Source: Amphibalanus amphitrite
Taxonomy: Eukaryota > Arthropoda > Thecostraca > Balanomorpha > Balanidae
Assembly: GCF_019059575.1 (NCBI RefSeq)
Contig: NW_024883012.1
Span: 82,497-146,496 of the forward strand
Reading direction: 5' to 3'
DNA length: 64,000 nt
Of this stretch, positions 11,447-22,557 are shown one piece after another. Position numbers and translations under genes: made by a program. The notes beneath the pieces were generated by a model. The model did not search any database and was not told where the DNA came from. It worked only from the letters and a program-made list of their open reading frames with translations. The stretch's first letter is position 1. Every line of letters begins with the position of its first letter.

Positions 11447-14218
11447 TCACTCCAAATAAAAGAAACGTTTCGCTGCCGGTTTAAAAGCTGCTGGCTCGAG
11501 CCGTGTCACTTCACTAGGCATAGAGTTTAAAAGCGAGGCTGCTCGGTATGCAAACCCTCGCCGCCCGACCACTGTTCTTGTAGCTGGCGGGCGCAAGTCA
11601 CGGTCTTGTCTAGTGGGGCGGTTACACTGCCGTGCGTCGGCGAAAGTCACAAACAGTGAGGCGAGCTCCTCGGGCTCGCCCAGGGCACGGATTCTATGCG
11701 CAATGATAGCGGTCTGCGCATCACACATCTGGCGCGGTGTGTGCAGGCCCAGGTCGCCCCGCGCGCGAGACACACGATCGTACTTTCGGAGACCGGCTGC
11801 TACTCTGGTGGCAAAGTTCACAACTTTCAGTAGCCTCTCGTTGTTAGCCGCGGAGCCGTTCCCGTACACAGATAGACAATATCTCACGCGCGAGACGACC
11901 AGGCCCTGCACGACCGCAAGAAGCGCCCGCCGCGGGAGGAGGCGCCTCAGGTGGCGGAGACCGATCAGGAGGCCGACACACTTACGTACCACGTCACTGA
12001 CATGAGCATCCCACGTAAGGTGGCGGTCGAAAATGACACCAAGGTTTTTAACATATTGGCTCTCCCGAACGGTCCCGCCACCGACCCGCACGCTGACAGG
12101 GGGGAGATCTCTGGTATTCTGTCGGGTGCCAAGGAGGAGGATTTCCGTTTTGGACGTGTTGAGTTTAAGTCCGTGGGCATGGAACCACGATGCCAAGGAG
12201 GTGAGGGTAGACTCCATGCGTTGGATGAGGTAAGGAAGATTGCGCTTGGTATCGGAAATAAGGATTTGGGTATCGTCAGCGTACTGGGTCACATGAGCGT
12301 CCGGCGCGTGCAGACTGAGGTCGTTGGCAAAAATGGTGAATAACAGAGGACCGAGGGCTGATCCTTGGAAGACTCCCATGGTGTTAGGAAGGGGCTTCGA
12401 AACCACTCTGTCACCGGAAAGAGAAGAGATACAGACAGACTGAGTGTGACCGGTGAGGTAGGAGGAAAACCAGGTCGGGTGGATGCCATAGAGCTGGAGC
12501 TTGGAAGCTAGCAGTGAGTGAGGAATGACATCAAAACATTTACTAAGATCCAGAAGGCAGAGGAGGGAGATAAGGCCACGGTCCATGTTGGAAAAAGCGC
12601 GATTAGTTACAGAGAGCAGAGCGGTTTCGGTAGAGTGAAGAGGACGAAAACCGTGCTGGGATGAAGAGAGAAGGTGGTTGTTAGACATGTAGGCGGAAAG
12701 TTGTCGGTGCACTAAGCGCTCGACAACTTTGGCTATGGTGGGGACGATCGAAATAGGACGGTAGTTGGAGACCAGATCAGGATCACCGGACTTAAAGATA
12801 GGATGGACTAGGGAGTGCTTCCAAGCATCGGGATAGTCACACGTGGAAAGACAGGTATTGACAACATGGAGCAGGATGGGACCAATGGCTTCGAAAGAAA
12901 GGAGCAGGATGCGAATACAGACGCCGTCAGGTCCACACGCACCGGAACGCTTCATGGAGAACACCACCTCCCGCAGCTCCGCCAGTGTCACCTCGGCGAC
13001 CCGAAAGCCACACGCACCAACACGCGGCAGGCGGCACGGAACGTCGGGCGGCACCCCGGAGCTAGCCAGGCTAGCCGCGACACGTGGGCCGACATCAACA
13101 AAAAAGGCGTTCATTTCATCAGGCGTGGCGGTGGGGAGGGTTGCTGTGTCACTCCGCTTACCGGCGACCAGCGGGCGGACGATGCGGTACAGAGAGCTGC
13201 TACCGTTATCGCGCAGTCTCGCCTCGATGTCCACCCGGCAGTCGCGCCGGATCGCCGCCCTCACCCTCCTGTCAAGTGCACGGAAGGCCGGCGATCTCCC
13301 CTCACGGCGCAACACACCCCTCCTCTCCGCCATCAGACACAGGGTCGCCGAGGTGACCGCCGGCGCACACGGGTTCCGGATACAGGTCAATCGGAGCGGA
13401 GCATGCTGGTCAAAGACATGAATCAAACGGCGACTGAGATAAGACCATTTCTCGGCGACAGACGGACAGCTAAAAACACCGGACCAATCAACAAGATACA
13501 AGTCATGTAACAAAGCGAGATGATCGATGTTCCTAAAAAGACGAGTGCTAACACGGCGAGGCTTACGGCGGCATCTAGGAACGTTAAAAAGAGCACGAAC
13601 AAAGTAATGAGGGCTAAAAGCACATCTAAAAGCTCTCACACGCTGCACCACGTTACTCGAATTGCATATAACTACATCTAAAAGAGATCCTGATGAGTAG
13701 GTCGGTTGTGTAACGAACTGTTCTAAATTTAAAGATCGCAGCATCTCCAGAAGTCGGTCCTTTCCAACACAGGTGGTAGTGGTAGTGTCAGACAAGTCAC
13801 AGTTCAGGTCACCCATGATAAAAATTGGTCCAGAGTGCTGCAGTAAAACTCTTTGAAACTGCACCTCTAGTTCGTCCAAGTCGGCCTGAACGGCCGCCAC
13901 CGTACGGCGCGGGGGACGGTACACTGCGGCGATGGAGAACTGTCGGCCGGTCGCCGGCTTCACCCGCAGCCACAGCGACTCCAGCCGACAGGCCGCGCAG
14001 TCTGACGCAGGCTGGGGGATGACAGACGCCGTGTAGCTGTCCCTGACTAGAATGGCCACCCCACCGTAGCCCGCGTCACCCGGCCGGTCGGCTCGGTGCA
14101 GGGTGTAGCCGGGGAAGGTCACCAGCCGGGACGCAGTGGCGGGCCGCAGCCAGGTCTCGGTGATAACACAGATGTCGTAGTCAAGTCGGTTAAGATGTTC
14201 ATTCAGTAAGATCTTCAT
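11447..14218 (-). CDS. Non-LTR retrotransposon ORF2: endonuclease plus reverse transcriptase, 5'-truncated
   Basis: The 923-aa frame has an apurinic-type endonuclease domain (ITETWL at 19-24, GDLNCDL at 136-142), then a reverse transcriptase: NYRPISIVP near 485, HGFRPLHSTETALL near 522, DLSKCFD near 557, GVFQGSALGPLLF near 615 and the catalytic YADD at 646-649. The HSTETALL signature fits the CR1/Jockey group. The ATG is not the true start. In the same frame just upstream the sequence reads CSLHP-stop-LMKIL, where an endonuclease normally begins, so a TAA interrupts the N-terminal domain. The expected SDH motif of the endonuclease reads SPHYF (202-206). The downstream 3' region on the minus strand lies below 11447, with no obvious poly-A. 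The copy is probably dead or dependent on other copies. Many plus-strand frames here are shadows. Confidence 0.93.
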   Translation of the reverse strand: MKILLNEHLNRLDYDICVITETWLRPATASRLVTFPGYTLHRADRPGDAGYGGVAILVRDSYTASVIPQPASDCAACRLESLWLRVKPATGRQFSIAAVYRPPRRTVAAVQADLDELEVQFQRVLLQHSGPIFIMGDLNCDLSDTTTTTCVGKDRLLEMLRSLNLEQFVTQPTYSSGSLLDVVICNSSNVVQRVRAFRCAFSPHYFVRALFNVPRCRRKPRRVSTRLFRNIDHLALLHDLYLVDWSGVFSCPSVAEKWSYLSRRLIHVFDQHAPLRLTCIRNPCAPAVTSATLCLMAERRGVLRREGRSPAFRALDRRVRAAIRRDCRVDIEARLRDNGSSSLYRIVRPLVAGKRSDTATLPTATPDEMNAFFVDVGPRVAASLASSGVPPDVPCRLPRVGACGFRVAEVTLAELREVVFSMKRSGACGPDGVCIRILLLSFEAIGPILLHVVNTCLSTCDYPDAWKHSLVHPIFKSGDPDLVSNYRPISIVPTIAKVVERLVHRQLSAYMSNNHLLSSSQHGFRPLHSTETALLSVTNRAFSNMDRGLISLLCLLDLSKCFDVIPHSLLASKLQLYGIHPTWFSSYLTGHTQSVCISSLSGDRVVSKPLPNTMGVFQGSALGPLLFTIFANDLSLHAPDAHVTQYADDTQILISDTKRNLPYLIQRMESTLTSLASWFHAHGLKLNTSKTEILLLGTRQNTRDLPPVSVRVGGGTVRESQYVKNLGVIFDRHLTWDAHVSDVVRKCVGLLIGLRHLRRLLPRRALLAVVQGLVVSRVRYCLSVYGNGSAANNERLLKVVNFATRVAAGLRKYDRVSRARGDLGLHTPRQMCDAQTAIIAHRIRALGEPEELASLFVTFADARQCNRPTRQDRDLRPPATRTVVGRRGFAYRAASLLNSMPSEVTRLEPAAFKPAAKRFFYLE

Positions 14219-14310
14219 TAGTTATGGGTGGAGACTACAGAGAGGCTTTTGTATCGATATCTAAGATTGGTGGTAGCTAAATATATTGGGCAATGGTCAT
14301 ATGTAGATAC

Positions 14311-14612
14311 TAGAGATGTCAATCGGATACCAACTTTTTGGTATACCGATACCAAACCGATACCAATTTGGCATTTGGTATTTTAATCCTAGTGTGTCAT
14401 AGTGTGTTTTTAATCCTAATCCTATCCTAGTGTGTTTGGTATTTTGTTGGTATTATGAACCCTCACTTATGTGTAAGAGGCTGAGAAAAATTGCTAAAAA
14501 GTTGGTATTTCCGTCATGTTCCCATGTTGGTCGGGTTTCGGTATTTCCCAACGGTTTTGGTTGGTATTTGGTTTGGTATCGGTATTCCGATTTTCTGTAA
14601 TTGACATCACTA
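14311..14612. mobile_element. hAT-like MITE, 302 bp
   Basis: Terminal repeats are TAGAGATGTCAAT and, at the far end, ATTGACATCACTA. Flanking 8-mers are GTAGATAC (14303-14310) and ATAGATAC (14613-14620), an 8-bp target duplication with one mismatch, as expected for hAT elements. The interior is packed with GGTATACCGATACC/TTGGTAT motifs. Close relative of 49014-49275. Confidence 0.8.
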
Positions 14613-14620
14613 ATAGATAC

Positions 14621-15453
14621 CATGCATTGAGGTTGACTATCAAGTTCTTTGACACCGTGATTTTATGCTGATAGAACGAAACTGAGCTGATCCAGGGGAT
14701 ATTTCTCATGCTGCGCTGCTTGTCGGCCCCTAAATCTTTGCATATTGTATATGCACATAGGCCTATTTGCATTTGTTAAAGACCACAATTTCCTATTCCA
14801 TTTTTAGTGCGCGGACTGCGACTCATATGACTTTTGACAAATTATGCTCACGTAAGGGGCCGCTGAGGGCAGTAGTTATTTCCGAAGCTGTTGAAACACT
14901 TTTAAAAAATCAAACGGCATTGCATAACCCAATTGCAGATACGTGTACACGAGGCAGGCAAACGTTCTTTGACCTCGACGCTCAATTTCTTTTTTCTTGA
15001 TTAACATGTTATTTGTTGTGCATTGAAAAAGGTCAGGTTCATGTAGGAACCTTGACTTTCTTATAAAAAACATGGTCGGAATATCATCCTTTTATAGTTA
15101 TATTTGTGTTCGTAAATAAATCTAAAAACGACGTAATGGAGCTAAACGTGTTTTACATGTTTTTTCAATATTGTATCGTTTCCCAGAGGTTTCGTGGCCT
15201 TGAAACTGTTGATCCGTTAACTGTCACCTCTGCTCCAATATCATGTCAAGTCAGAATGACAATTCAACTTACGAGTATGTCAGTGCCCATGACTTGAAAC
15301 ATTTTGAACTGTTCCTGATCTTGTGAGATGGAATTTAGCGTGCTTCACAGCAGTTGTAATTGAGCCTATGTGAGGAGAGGGGTAGGTGAGCCGTGAGTCA
15401 CACTCACAACAAGTCATCAACTAAAACCGAATGCCTTGGTCATGTAGCTATAT
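14621..15453. other. Gene-free stretch
   Basis: Only short open frames with no domain or splice support; no repeat structure recognised. Confidence 0.4.
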
Positions 15454-16355
15454 CCCTCGCCCGTATAGGGGGGGGGGGGGTCGAACGGACCCCCCCCCCC
15501 ATGGTTTTTGGCAAATAACTCGCGTAAAAAGCGGCCGATCGCAACGAAACTTTCAATACCCTCGCGTTAATCAATTTTACACCTACCCTGAAAATTTCAT
15601 GACCCTGACCCCAATGACCTTTGACCTGTGACCTACTTTTCGAGACCATGTTTGGCCGGAATCGCGATTCGGCGTATGTCGGCTCGCATTAGCCGCGCGT
15701 TTGCAGTCTTTTCGTGGTTTCAAGCGTTGAAACATGTGATATGATGTTGCCCCCAGGCATTAGGGTTGGTTCAAGGTCACCTGAAGTTCAGGTCAGGTCA
15801 TTGACCTTTGGTGACCTCGGTTCACTTTTTCGAGTTTTACATGTTTCTAGGCCAGTTTGTTTTAGCTGAATTCGAATTTAGCAACCATATGAACGAACAT
15901 TTACGAAGTAGTTTTGGTGCCTTCGTAACATGTTACGAAGCTGTCAGAGGCGGTTGACACCTACTAGGAATACCCGGCAGGACCCCTACTGGTTGACCTG
16001 ACCTGACCTGACCCGACCTGGATTAAATGCATAAAGACATCATCTGTGATCAAAACTAACATGATATTCGTGATCAGCGCCCCGAAAAACCCCATAGCAG
16101 CCACACTTAACGACGTTCTAACAGGTCCCGATTTTCCCGACTTTTGGGTCATTGACCTGACCTGCAAGGTCAACCAATAACCTAGGACCTTAAAATTAGG
16201 TATCATCGGCTTCCTCTCGTCACGGGCAACACGCTCGTTTTTCCGCGAAGCTCTAGCTCGATCAGGGGCGAAACGGCAAGGGGGGGGGGTCCAACGGACC
16301 CTCCCCCCCCCCCCTTATACGTTCGCAGCTGGAAAAACACCAATACGGGCGAGGG
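15454..16355. mobile_element. Poly-G hairpin element (902 bp) inserted at ATAT
   Basis: Inverted termini CCCTCGCCCGTAT and ATACGGGCGAGGG are flanked by ATAT on both sides (15450-15453 and 16356-16359). Inside the left end is a G run, TCGAACGGA, then a C run. Inside the right end is a G run, TCCAACGGA, then a C run. The interior holds GGTCAGGTCATTGACC and TGACCTGACCTGACC clusters. Same family as the TTAA-flanked elements elsewhere in the window, but in a non-TTAA target. No transposase. Confidence 0.82.
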
Positions 16356-16614
16356 ATATACCTGCTAATGATGTCGGAAAGCTGGGCCATGCACGCTATG
16401 TTTCACGATATGTTGCTGCTTATGCTCAAGTCTCAAAACCAGCGTGGGAAAATAACAGGAAGACAGTAAATTACCTAACAGTTTGAATGCTCTACAGCAC
16501 AGCTTGTAAGCGTGCCGCTGACCACCGCTATGTCTCTTCTACTTCTAACAATGCCACCATGATGCGTGGTCGGATGCTCTAACAAACAAAGACAGAAGTT
16601 GATAAGTGTATGAA

Positions 16615-16620
16615 TTTATT
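16615..16620 (-). promoter_or_regulatory. Polyadenylation signal of gene B
   Basis: On the minus strand AATAAA lies about 270 bases past the stop codon of gene B, mirroring gene A. Confidence 0.5.
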
Positions 16621-16887
16621 GAGACATGACAAGATGTGGTATGATATGATATGATCAACTCGTATAACATTGCAGTGGTGTCATTCACTGATGGAGATAT
16701 TGATGCATACATTCAATGTAAACCACCAATAGCAGTAGCTCTTCCTAAGAACCATGCCGTAACAGGATTATGTTGTTGGGTCTTAGATTGGATCAATTGG
16801 ACTTCTACCACTCGCGTAGAAGGCCAATGATAACACATGACATTTTGTTGCGCGTCTAATACCTACCTGCTGCTATGGTTTCCATGT

Positions 16888-18882
16888 CTAATAGACATGT
16901 TTCTTTCCATAGCCGTAAGCACTACCATAGTGCACGTGTTGTGGCACCGAGGGCACCTCCACCACCACTGGCTTGGCCACGTGCACCCTGGAGGCTCCTC
17001 CGTAGTACACCTGCGGCTGAGCCTGGTTCACATAGACCACCCGACCAGCGCCCCCGACGGTGGAGACGAGCCTTCCTCCGTACACTCCTCCGAGTCCGGA
17101 GACTCCAGAGACTCCAGCGACTCCGGCTACTCCTCCGAGTCCTGCTAGACCCCCGAGTCCCTTGAGTCCGGCGGTTCCGGCCAGTCCGGCGGTTCCGGCC
17201 AGACCGCCGAGTCCTTTGAGTCCGGCGGCTCCGGCCAGACCGCCCAGTCCGACCACGGCTCCCTTCTTGACGATGGCAGCCTTGGCGAAGCCGGCCTTGG
17301 CGCCCACTCCCTTGGCGATTACCAGCGGCGCGCCCGCGATCAGAGCCTTCTTCTTGAGGAGGAGGAGAAGACGGCCCTGTCGGCTGCCGGAGTCGGTGGC
17401 GGAGTCGGTGGTAGAGTCGCTGACCTTAGCTGGAGTCGCCGGGTCAGCTGCTTTGACCACCACAGCCAGCTGAAAATAAGAGAATAACTTCAACACAGAA
17501 GTTGAGATAGCTTGTTACAAAAGTGCAATTTTTGTAGACATTGCTTTTTAGATTGAAATCAGAGAATATGTTACAGACATTTACGAGCAGTGCTTAAAAG
17601 ACAATGAACAAGTCATTTACTAGGTCGTTCAATAAGTAAGGTAAAATGTACCATAGCTCATTTATTTGAGGAATTCAAGCAAAATCAAATATGTCATCTG
17701 AATCTTCGAAAAAATTTCTACACAACCTTCGAAACTGTTTTTAGGAGTTTGGCTCATTGTCCGAACACGGTACGTATGAAAACGTTGATGCAGCAGAGTT
17801 CCGTTCTAAAAATCATCGGTTTGTCAGACGAGCCAAAATTCCCCTCAAAATGGGTGAGTTGACCCTGATGACGCTGTTGCCATTAGCAATGCTAGCTGGT
17901 GAACAGTTTTTACGACGACTTCGACAAGAACACAGCAGTGTAAGAGTCAAAGTTCTAGAGCAGGTAGACTTATGCCCGCAGGCCTCTCTGGATTTGGCAC
18001 AATCTGTAAAGTCGGGGAGCTGATTATGGAGACCCGAAGCATCTGCGTGACTGTTTTCATGAACAGTCAACAGAGTGAAGTGTTATGTCGAAACAGTTAT
18101 AGGCATCATCTGATATGCTTGATATTTACAAGGTCTACACGAGGTAACTCAGAAAGAGCTCACAGAACAAAAGGACGCCCTACGAGGCATCAGTGTGGGA
18201 TCGGCTTTGCTTTAGCAGTACAGGAAAGCTGAAATACAGCCGTGATCTGGCGCCGTCCCACTTCAACCTGTTTGGGCCACCGGAAAACCTGCTGTGTACT
18301 TTGGAATCTTAACTGATCAGGCAATCAAGAAAATATTCAAGACGTGGCTTTGGAATAGCAATACGGAGTTTTCCAAGCAAGATTTCAACGCCGGGTGGAG
18401 TGCTGGGATAAGCGCGTGCGCCTGAACGGTGATTGGATGTAGGTTCGAGTTCCGAAGGCTGGGGAGGCTGGCCGAAGAGACCTGCAAACAAATGCTTATA
18501 GCCAGTTTGTAGACGAGATTTCAATGAACATATGTTGCTAGTTTTGTGTCGTTGCACCAAAGGTGGACTGAAATACGTGTGATTTTACCTTACTTATTGA
18601 ACGACCTAGAATAAGAGAATAAGAGCCTGACAGGATATTACGGGAATCAACTTCAATGAAGAACATATGCAACATTTGCAAAACGATATACGCCCAGGTT
18701 TTTACAACAATCGTCATGCGCCACGTCAGGTCCTCGGTTAAGTGTGACTCGTGGCTATGGCTTACATTTGCTGCCTGATGAATTCATCAAGATATGCTTG
18801 TCCGTAGCACTAATGTGTGTGATCATCACACCAAGAAAATACTCACCAGTGCCACCACAACGAGTCCAAAGCAGGCCTTCAT
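16888..18882 (-). CDS. Gene B: near-identical paralogue of gene A, intron enlarged by a mariner
   Basis: Exon 1 is 18847-18882 (MKACFGLVVVAL), donor GTGAGT. Exon 2 is 16888-17469 after TTATTTTCAG, phase 0, continuing LAVVVKAADPAT to complete the signal peptide. The product is 205 aa. From the SRQGRLLLLL motif to HVHYGS, about 155 residues match gene A without a difference that I can see. The tail reads AYGYGKKHVY instead of SYGYGQKHVY. The signal peptide and promoter are unlike those of A. The 3' untranslated sequence is again similar (TAGACATG...ATTAGACGCGC). The pattern points to recent duplication or gene conversion limited to exon 2 and the 3' region. The intron is 1377 bases, of which 984 are the inserted element at 17623-18606. 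Inferred role as for gene A. Confidence 0.85.
17623..18606 (+). mobile_element. Internally deleted mariner element in the intron of gene B
   Basis: Perfect 25-bp terminal inverted repeats start GGTCGTTCAATAAGTAAGG and are flanked by the TA target duplication (17621-17622 and 18607-18608). The interior keeps transposase remnants in broken frames: LAPSHFNLFGPPENLL near 18246, matching the mariner LAPSDxHLFGxL region, and ECWDKRVRLNGDWM near 18400, matching the family C-terminus. At 984 bp it is shorter than the usual 1.3 kb and has stops and frameshifts, so it is inactive. It lies opposite in strand to gene B. Confidence 0.9.
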
Positions 18883-18960
18883 GTTGCTCGCAATTCACTT
18901 GGCTTGTGCACTGAAAACGCTCACAAGGCTGAGTGTGAGTTGTGTCGCGCTTCTCCCAAC

Positions 18961-18967
18961 TTATATA
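18961..18967 (-). promoter_or_regulatory. TATA box of gene B
   Basis: On the minus strand TATATAA lies about 80 bases upstream of the ATG at 18882. Confidence 0.7.
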
Positions 18968-19500
18968 CGAGGACCCATGCTTGAGCCTTGGGATAAACCG
19001 TACAACCAGACTGGTAAACTAGACTAAAACCTTTGAAATACAGAAGGCTGTTTCACAATAACTTGTCTTATGAAGTAGCGGCGGCTACTCTGCTGTGACA
19101 TGGGTCCACACTGGTCGGAAGATTATCACCATTGTAGTCGTAATATCTTGTATAAAAGTGTCATACGAGGAACAGGGAGAATAAAGTAAGGGCCCCGTCG
19201 AAACAGGTTCGTGAATGATCAGAAGATTGAGGTACATGCATCGTCATCATCGAGAAAATGATACGAATGACTGTTCAGAGCTCAAATCTCAGCGCGGTAG
19301 ACGAGGGCCACGTATGAAATAGAACACAAGCTTTACCGTGCCGATAACAGGTATCGTTATTTGAAACGTACAGATTTTATCGCATAGCGTTTACATCATC
19401 GACTAAAGCAGAAAGTCAACGCATGTTATCTACCTTGCGCCATCAATGGAAGCTTCTTGCTGCATAGGTAAATTTGCTTCTAAAATCAAAGTGGTTACGT
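18968..19500. other. Gene-free stretch upstream of gene B
   Basis: Nothing recognised beyond the promoter of gene B. Confidence 0.4.
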
Positions 19501-19501
19501 G

Positions 19502-20313
19502 CGAGCGAGCGAAGCGAGCAAAGCGAAGTCTTTTCAATATAACGGAAAAATCTAAGTATGAGCGGCCCGGCCCGGCCCGGCCCGGCCTGTAACGCTTTTG
19601 AGATGCTTATATCTCAGCAGCCGCTGTACCGATTGGCCTCTAGTCATTTTTGTTGGGTAGCCCCATCCCTTCTACCCCATAAAGATGCATCTAGGCGACC
19701 GTCGTGGCACGTGCCACGTAAAAAGTCGAGGGTGTTGAAGCTGTTTTGCAGGTGTCGCGATTTTGAGAGGCCTATGTCTCGGCGACATGCGGTAATTTAG
19801 CATCCCTTTTACCAAACATCGGATACCCCTTCTACCTTCTACCCTTCTTGATCCATGTGAGTGACCCCCCCCCCCCTGCACGGCAAAATGCAAGAAGAAG
19901 AGGTGTCAAATTTGTTCCCATTTCAATTACTTGGTAATTACTGGGGCGATTTCACTGAAACTTTGCATACAGGTAGACACTCACTAGAAAATACAATCCC
20001 ATGTGTCACGGTTAGGGCGCTACTGCACGTGGGCAAGTATGTACAGGGGGCGCTTCCAGATCTCGAGAACGGCTGGGCCGATTGCACTCAAATGTGTTAC
20101 ACGGTTGGGGACCAGCTAGTAGGTTGCCGTGTAAAAGTCAGCTTGGATCCCGTTTCCATGTGCGCACGTGCAGGGTGCCGCTCCCAATTCTCGAGAACGG
20201 CTGGGTCAATTGCGGTTAAATTTGGCACATCGCTAGCGACCAGGAAGTGGGGTGCCGTGCACAAGTCAGTTGGAATTCCGCACGTGCAAGGCTCACCCTC
20301 TCGCTCGCTCGTT
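19502..20313. repeat. Dispersed-type repeat with internal 130-base units
   Basis: The region begins GCGAGCGAGCGAAGCGAG and ends near CTCGCTCGCTCGTTGTC, a possible inverted terminus. It contains at least two units of about 130 bases built on CTCGAGAACGGCTGGG (20063 and 20194), each followed by GT/CAGCT/TTGGA-type sequence, and a related CTCAGCAGCCGCTGTACCGATT at 19611. The CTCGAGAAC-GCTG motif also occurs in the hairpin elements (62935). Boundaries are approximate and no coding function is supported. Confidence 0.5.
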
Positions 20314-21260
20314 GTCGCCCCAAAAGGCGTTTTACTGATCCTAAATGTACAAAAATGTTTCTTCGTTGTGTGGTCTATAAACATATAATTATATATAATC
20401 CTCAACGTCCTAGTAATCATATTATGTTGCTCCAACATATAGAGCGGCATCGCCCGTTTTGTGGCGTTTAGCCATAGCGATAGAAAAGTTTCGCCCATGA
20501 CATGCTGAAAACCAATCGCTTTGGAAGCGGGATCTCTTCGAAAAAAAACAACAACTTATAATCACCATATGATCCGTGTGATTTGATGTCCCTTCTTAGA
20601 GCATGATGTGAACATAGCCCGTTTCATCGACGATAACAGGTTATGAATAACAAGCTGTGATTGACTAATGAAAATGTATTTTGTCACAACATTGAATGAA
20701 GAGTGAATAAAGATGACACTTCAGGTGGTCGCCCAACAGCTTTCGCTGCCGTCTTTTTCGAGACTAGAGAGTGGTCTACATAGACCACGGTAGCGACTAC
20801 AACGACGCAATCAGGAGCGTGACAAGACGACGACAGCACCGCTGTTTTCAACAGTGCTAGATATAAAGCCTGGCAGCATCCACCGCAAGCAAACATCAAC
20901 CATAGGTATATAGCATTTGACCATTCCCTCACATTTCATCATCACCATGCACTCTTCGCTAGCTGCTTTTGATGCCATCACTATTGATGAGCTCATTGGT
21001 TGTCTTTGATTGGTAACTGTTACGTTTGAACCTTCACCACTGGTGACTGCATTTTCCATCTTCCCTAGCTCTATTGGCGCCTTTTCCATTCAATACGGCT
21101 ACACATCTCGTCTTTATCAATTGGTAACCACTTCACTTGGTGTCTTCACCAATAGTAAAACTCTTCGCTTGCTGCCTTCAGGAATAGTTGAACTCATTAC
21201 TTGCATCCTTCCCCGCTGATGAATGCCTCTCCTCGTCTCCGTCTAGCCACAGACAGATAG
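20314..21260. other. Gene-free stretch, 3' flank of gene C
   Basis: Contains the untranslated 3' flank of gene C. No coding region or clear repeat is seen. Confidence 0.4.
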
Positions 21261-22493
21261 CTACTTTCCATATCCAACCTGCTGCTGGTGGCCGTACCCT
21301 TTAGTCGGCTGCTGGACGTAGATTGGCTGCGGCTGAGCGTACACAGGCTGCTGCTGGACGTACACAGGCTGCTGGGTGTAGACAGGCTGCTGAACATACA
21401 CCTGCTGCTGGCGAGACACCGGCGCCACATAGCTGGGATACTTGACGGCGCCCGCGCCCGCGCCGGCCAGCCCAGCAAACTTGACACCCTTGGCTTTGAT
21501 AGCGCCACCCTTGATGAGCAAAGGAGCCTTGGCGATGAGTTTCTTCTTGCCGAGAAGCAGCAGCAGGCGGCCCTGACGGCTGGTGGGTGCCGGAGCGGAG
21601 CCCGCGGAGGCTGGGTCACTGGCCCAGGCGACGGCCACCACCTGGCGGGTCACACAGAGGTCAGATGGGGTCAGATAGAGGTAAGATGGGTCATATTGAG
21701 GCCAAATGGGGTCACATAGGGGTCAAATGGGTCACGCAGAGGTCAACTGGGGTCAACAAGGAGTCAACTAGGGTGATGTGGCTAAACAGAAGTGAGATGG
21801 AGGCTACAAATGTTGTCTGAGCTAACCAGGGTCAGACTTATGTTGCTGAGATCAGTTAGGATAGATGGAGGTCCCACAGAGGTCAGAGGCCGTTTTAGAT
21901 GTTAACAAAGGTGAGACGGGGTCAGATGACGTCAGACAAATATCATCAGAGGTGAGAAAGTTTAGGTGAAATGATACAAAGGCTACACATTTCATCTGGG
22001 TCAGATAGGGGTTACCCAAGAGTGCAGCAGGCTGCTGACTACATCGGGACTCTGAGGTCACTTGGTAGATGAAATTCACACAGAGACTACTGAGGCTCAG
22101 ATACTACTGACGCATGGTCCAGTGACGTATCATATGATCCAGTGACGTCATCATGTATGGTCCAGTGACCTCACTAGGTGTGGCACCGAAAGCAAGGTGA
22201 TCCGGGCTAGATAAGATCTCAACCGAGGCACACAACGTAACCGGTCTCTGACACCGCATCAATGTGTTTTTGTCTGCAATGAGCTTCAGATGCTCAGTCG
22301 TTTCTGTGAAAAACACAATGTAGAAAACGGTGTGCTATACAAGTTCTCAAAATAAGCGAAATCGAATTGTGAGGATGAGCAGAATATCCGAAATAATCGT
22401 ACATAAATTAGCGGTAAACCTCACAGCACATAACATCCCATAAATGTTCACACTTACCATCAAACAAACCACTAAAATCTGCCTTCCGTTCAT
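21261..22493 (-). CDS. Gene C: short secreted Tyr/Gln/Pro/Val-repeat protein, two exons
   Basis: Exon 1 is 22458-22493 (MNGRQILVVCLM), donor GTAAGTGTG. Exon 2 is 21261-21641 after CCCGCCAG, phase 0. The 138-aa product completes its signal peptide as VVAVAWA, followed by SDPASAGSAPAPT and the family motif SRQGRLLLLLGKKKLIAKAP at residues 31-50. Then come KGGAIKAKGVKF, an Ala/Gly hinge, and repeats of VYVQQQPVY/VYTQQPVY type, ending HQQQVGYGK. The repeats are rich in Tyr and Gln, which would suit cross-linking in an extracellular matrix or adhesive (inference). Its closest relative is gene D, which is divergently oriented 5 kb away. The 816-base intron is filled with AGGTCAGATGGGGTC-like repeats. 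Confidence 0.85.
21645..21990 (+). repeat. AGGTCAGATGGGGTC-type degenerate tandem repeat in the intron of gene C
   Basis: Units such as GAGGTCAGATGGGGTCA, GAGGTAAGATGGGTCA and GGGGTCAAATGGGTCA run head to tail beside the exon 2 acceptor. The same word, in sense orientation relative to the gene, also abuts the exon 2 acceptor of gene D (27545-27630) and appears in the intron of gene E (36830-36950). Confidence 0.7.
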
Positions 22494-22550
22494 GGTTGCT
22501 TTCCTGTTCACTGTTCACTGCTAACTGACATCTGAATCCCCTCATGGAGC

Positions 22551-22557
22551 TTATATA
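22551..22557 (-). promoter_or_regulatory. TATA box of gene C
   Basis: On the minus strand TATATAA lies about 60 bases upstream of the ATG at 22493. Confidence 0.7.

Noticed and set aside
11613..14022. Plus-strand frames across the retrotransposon
   Set aside because: Shadows of the minus-strand reverse transcriptase frame.
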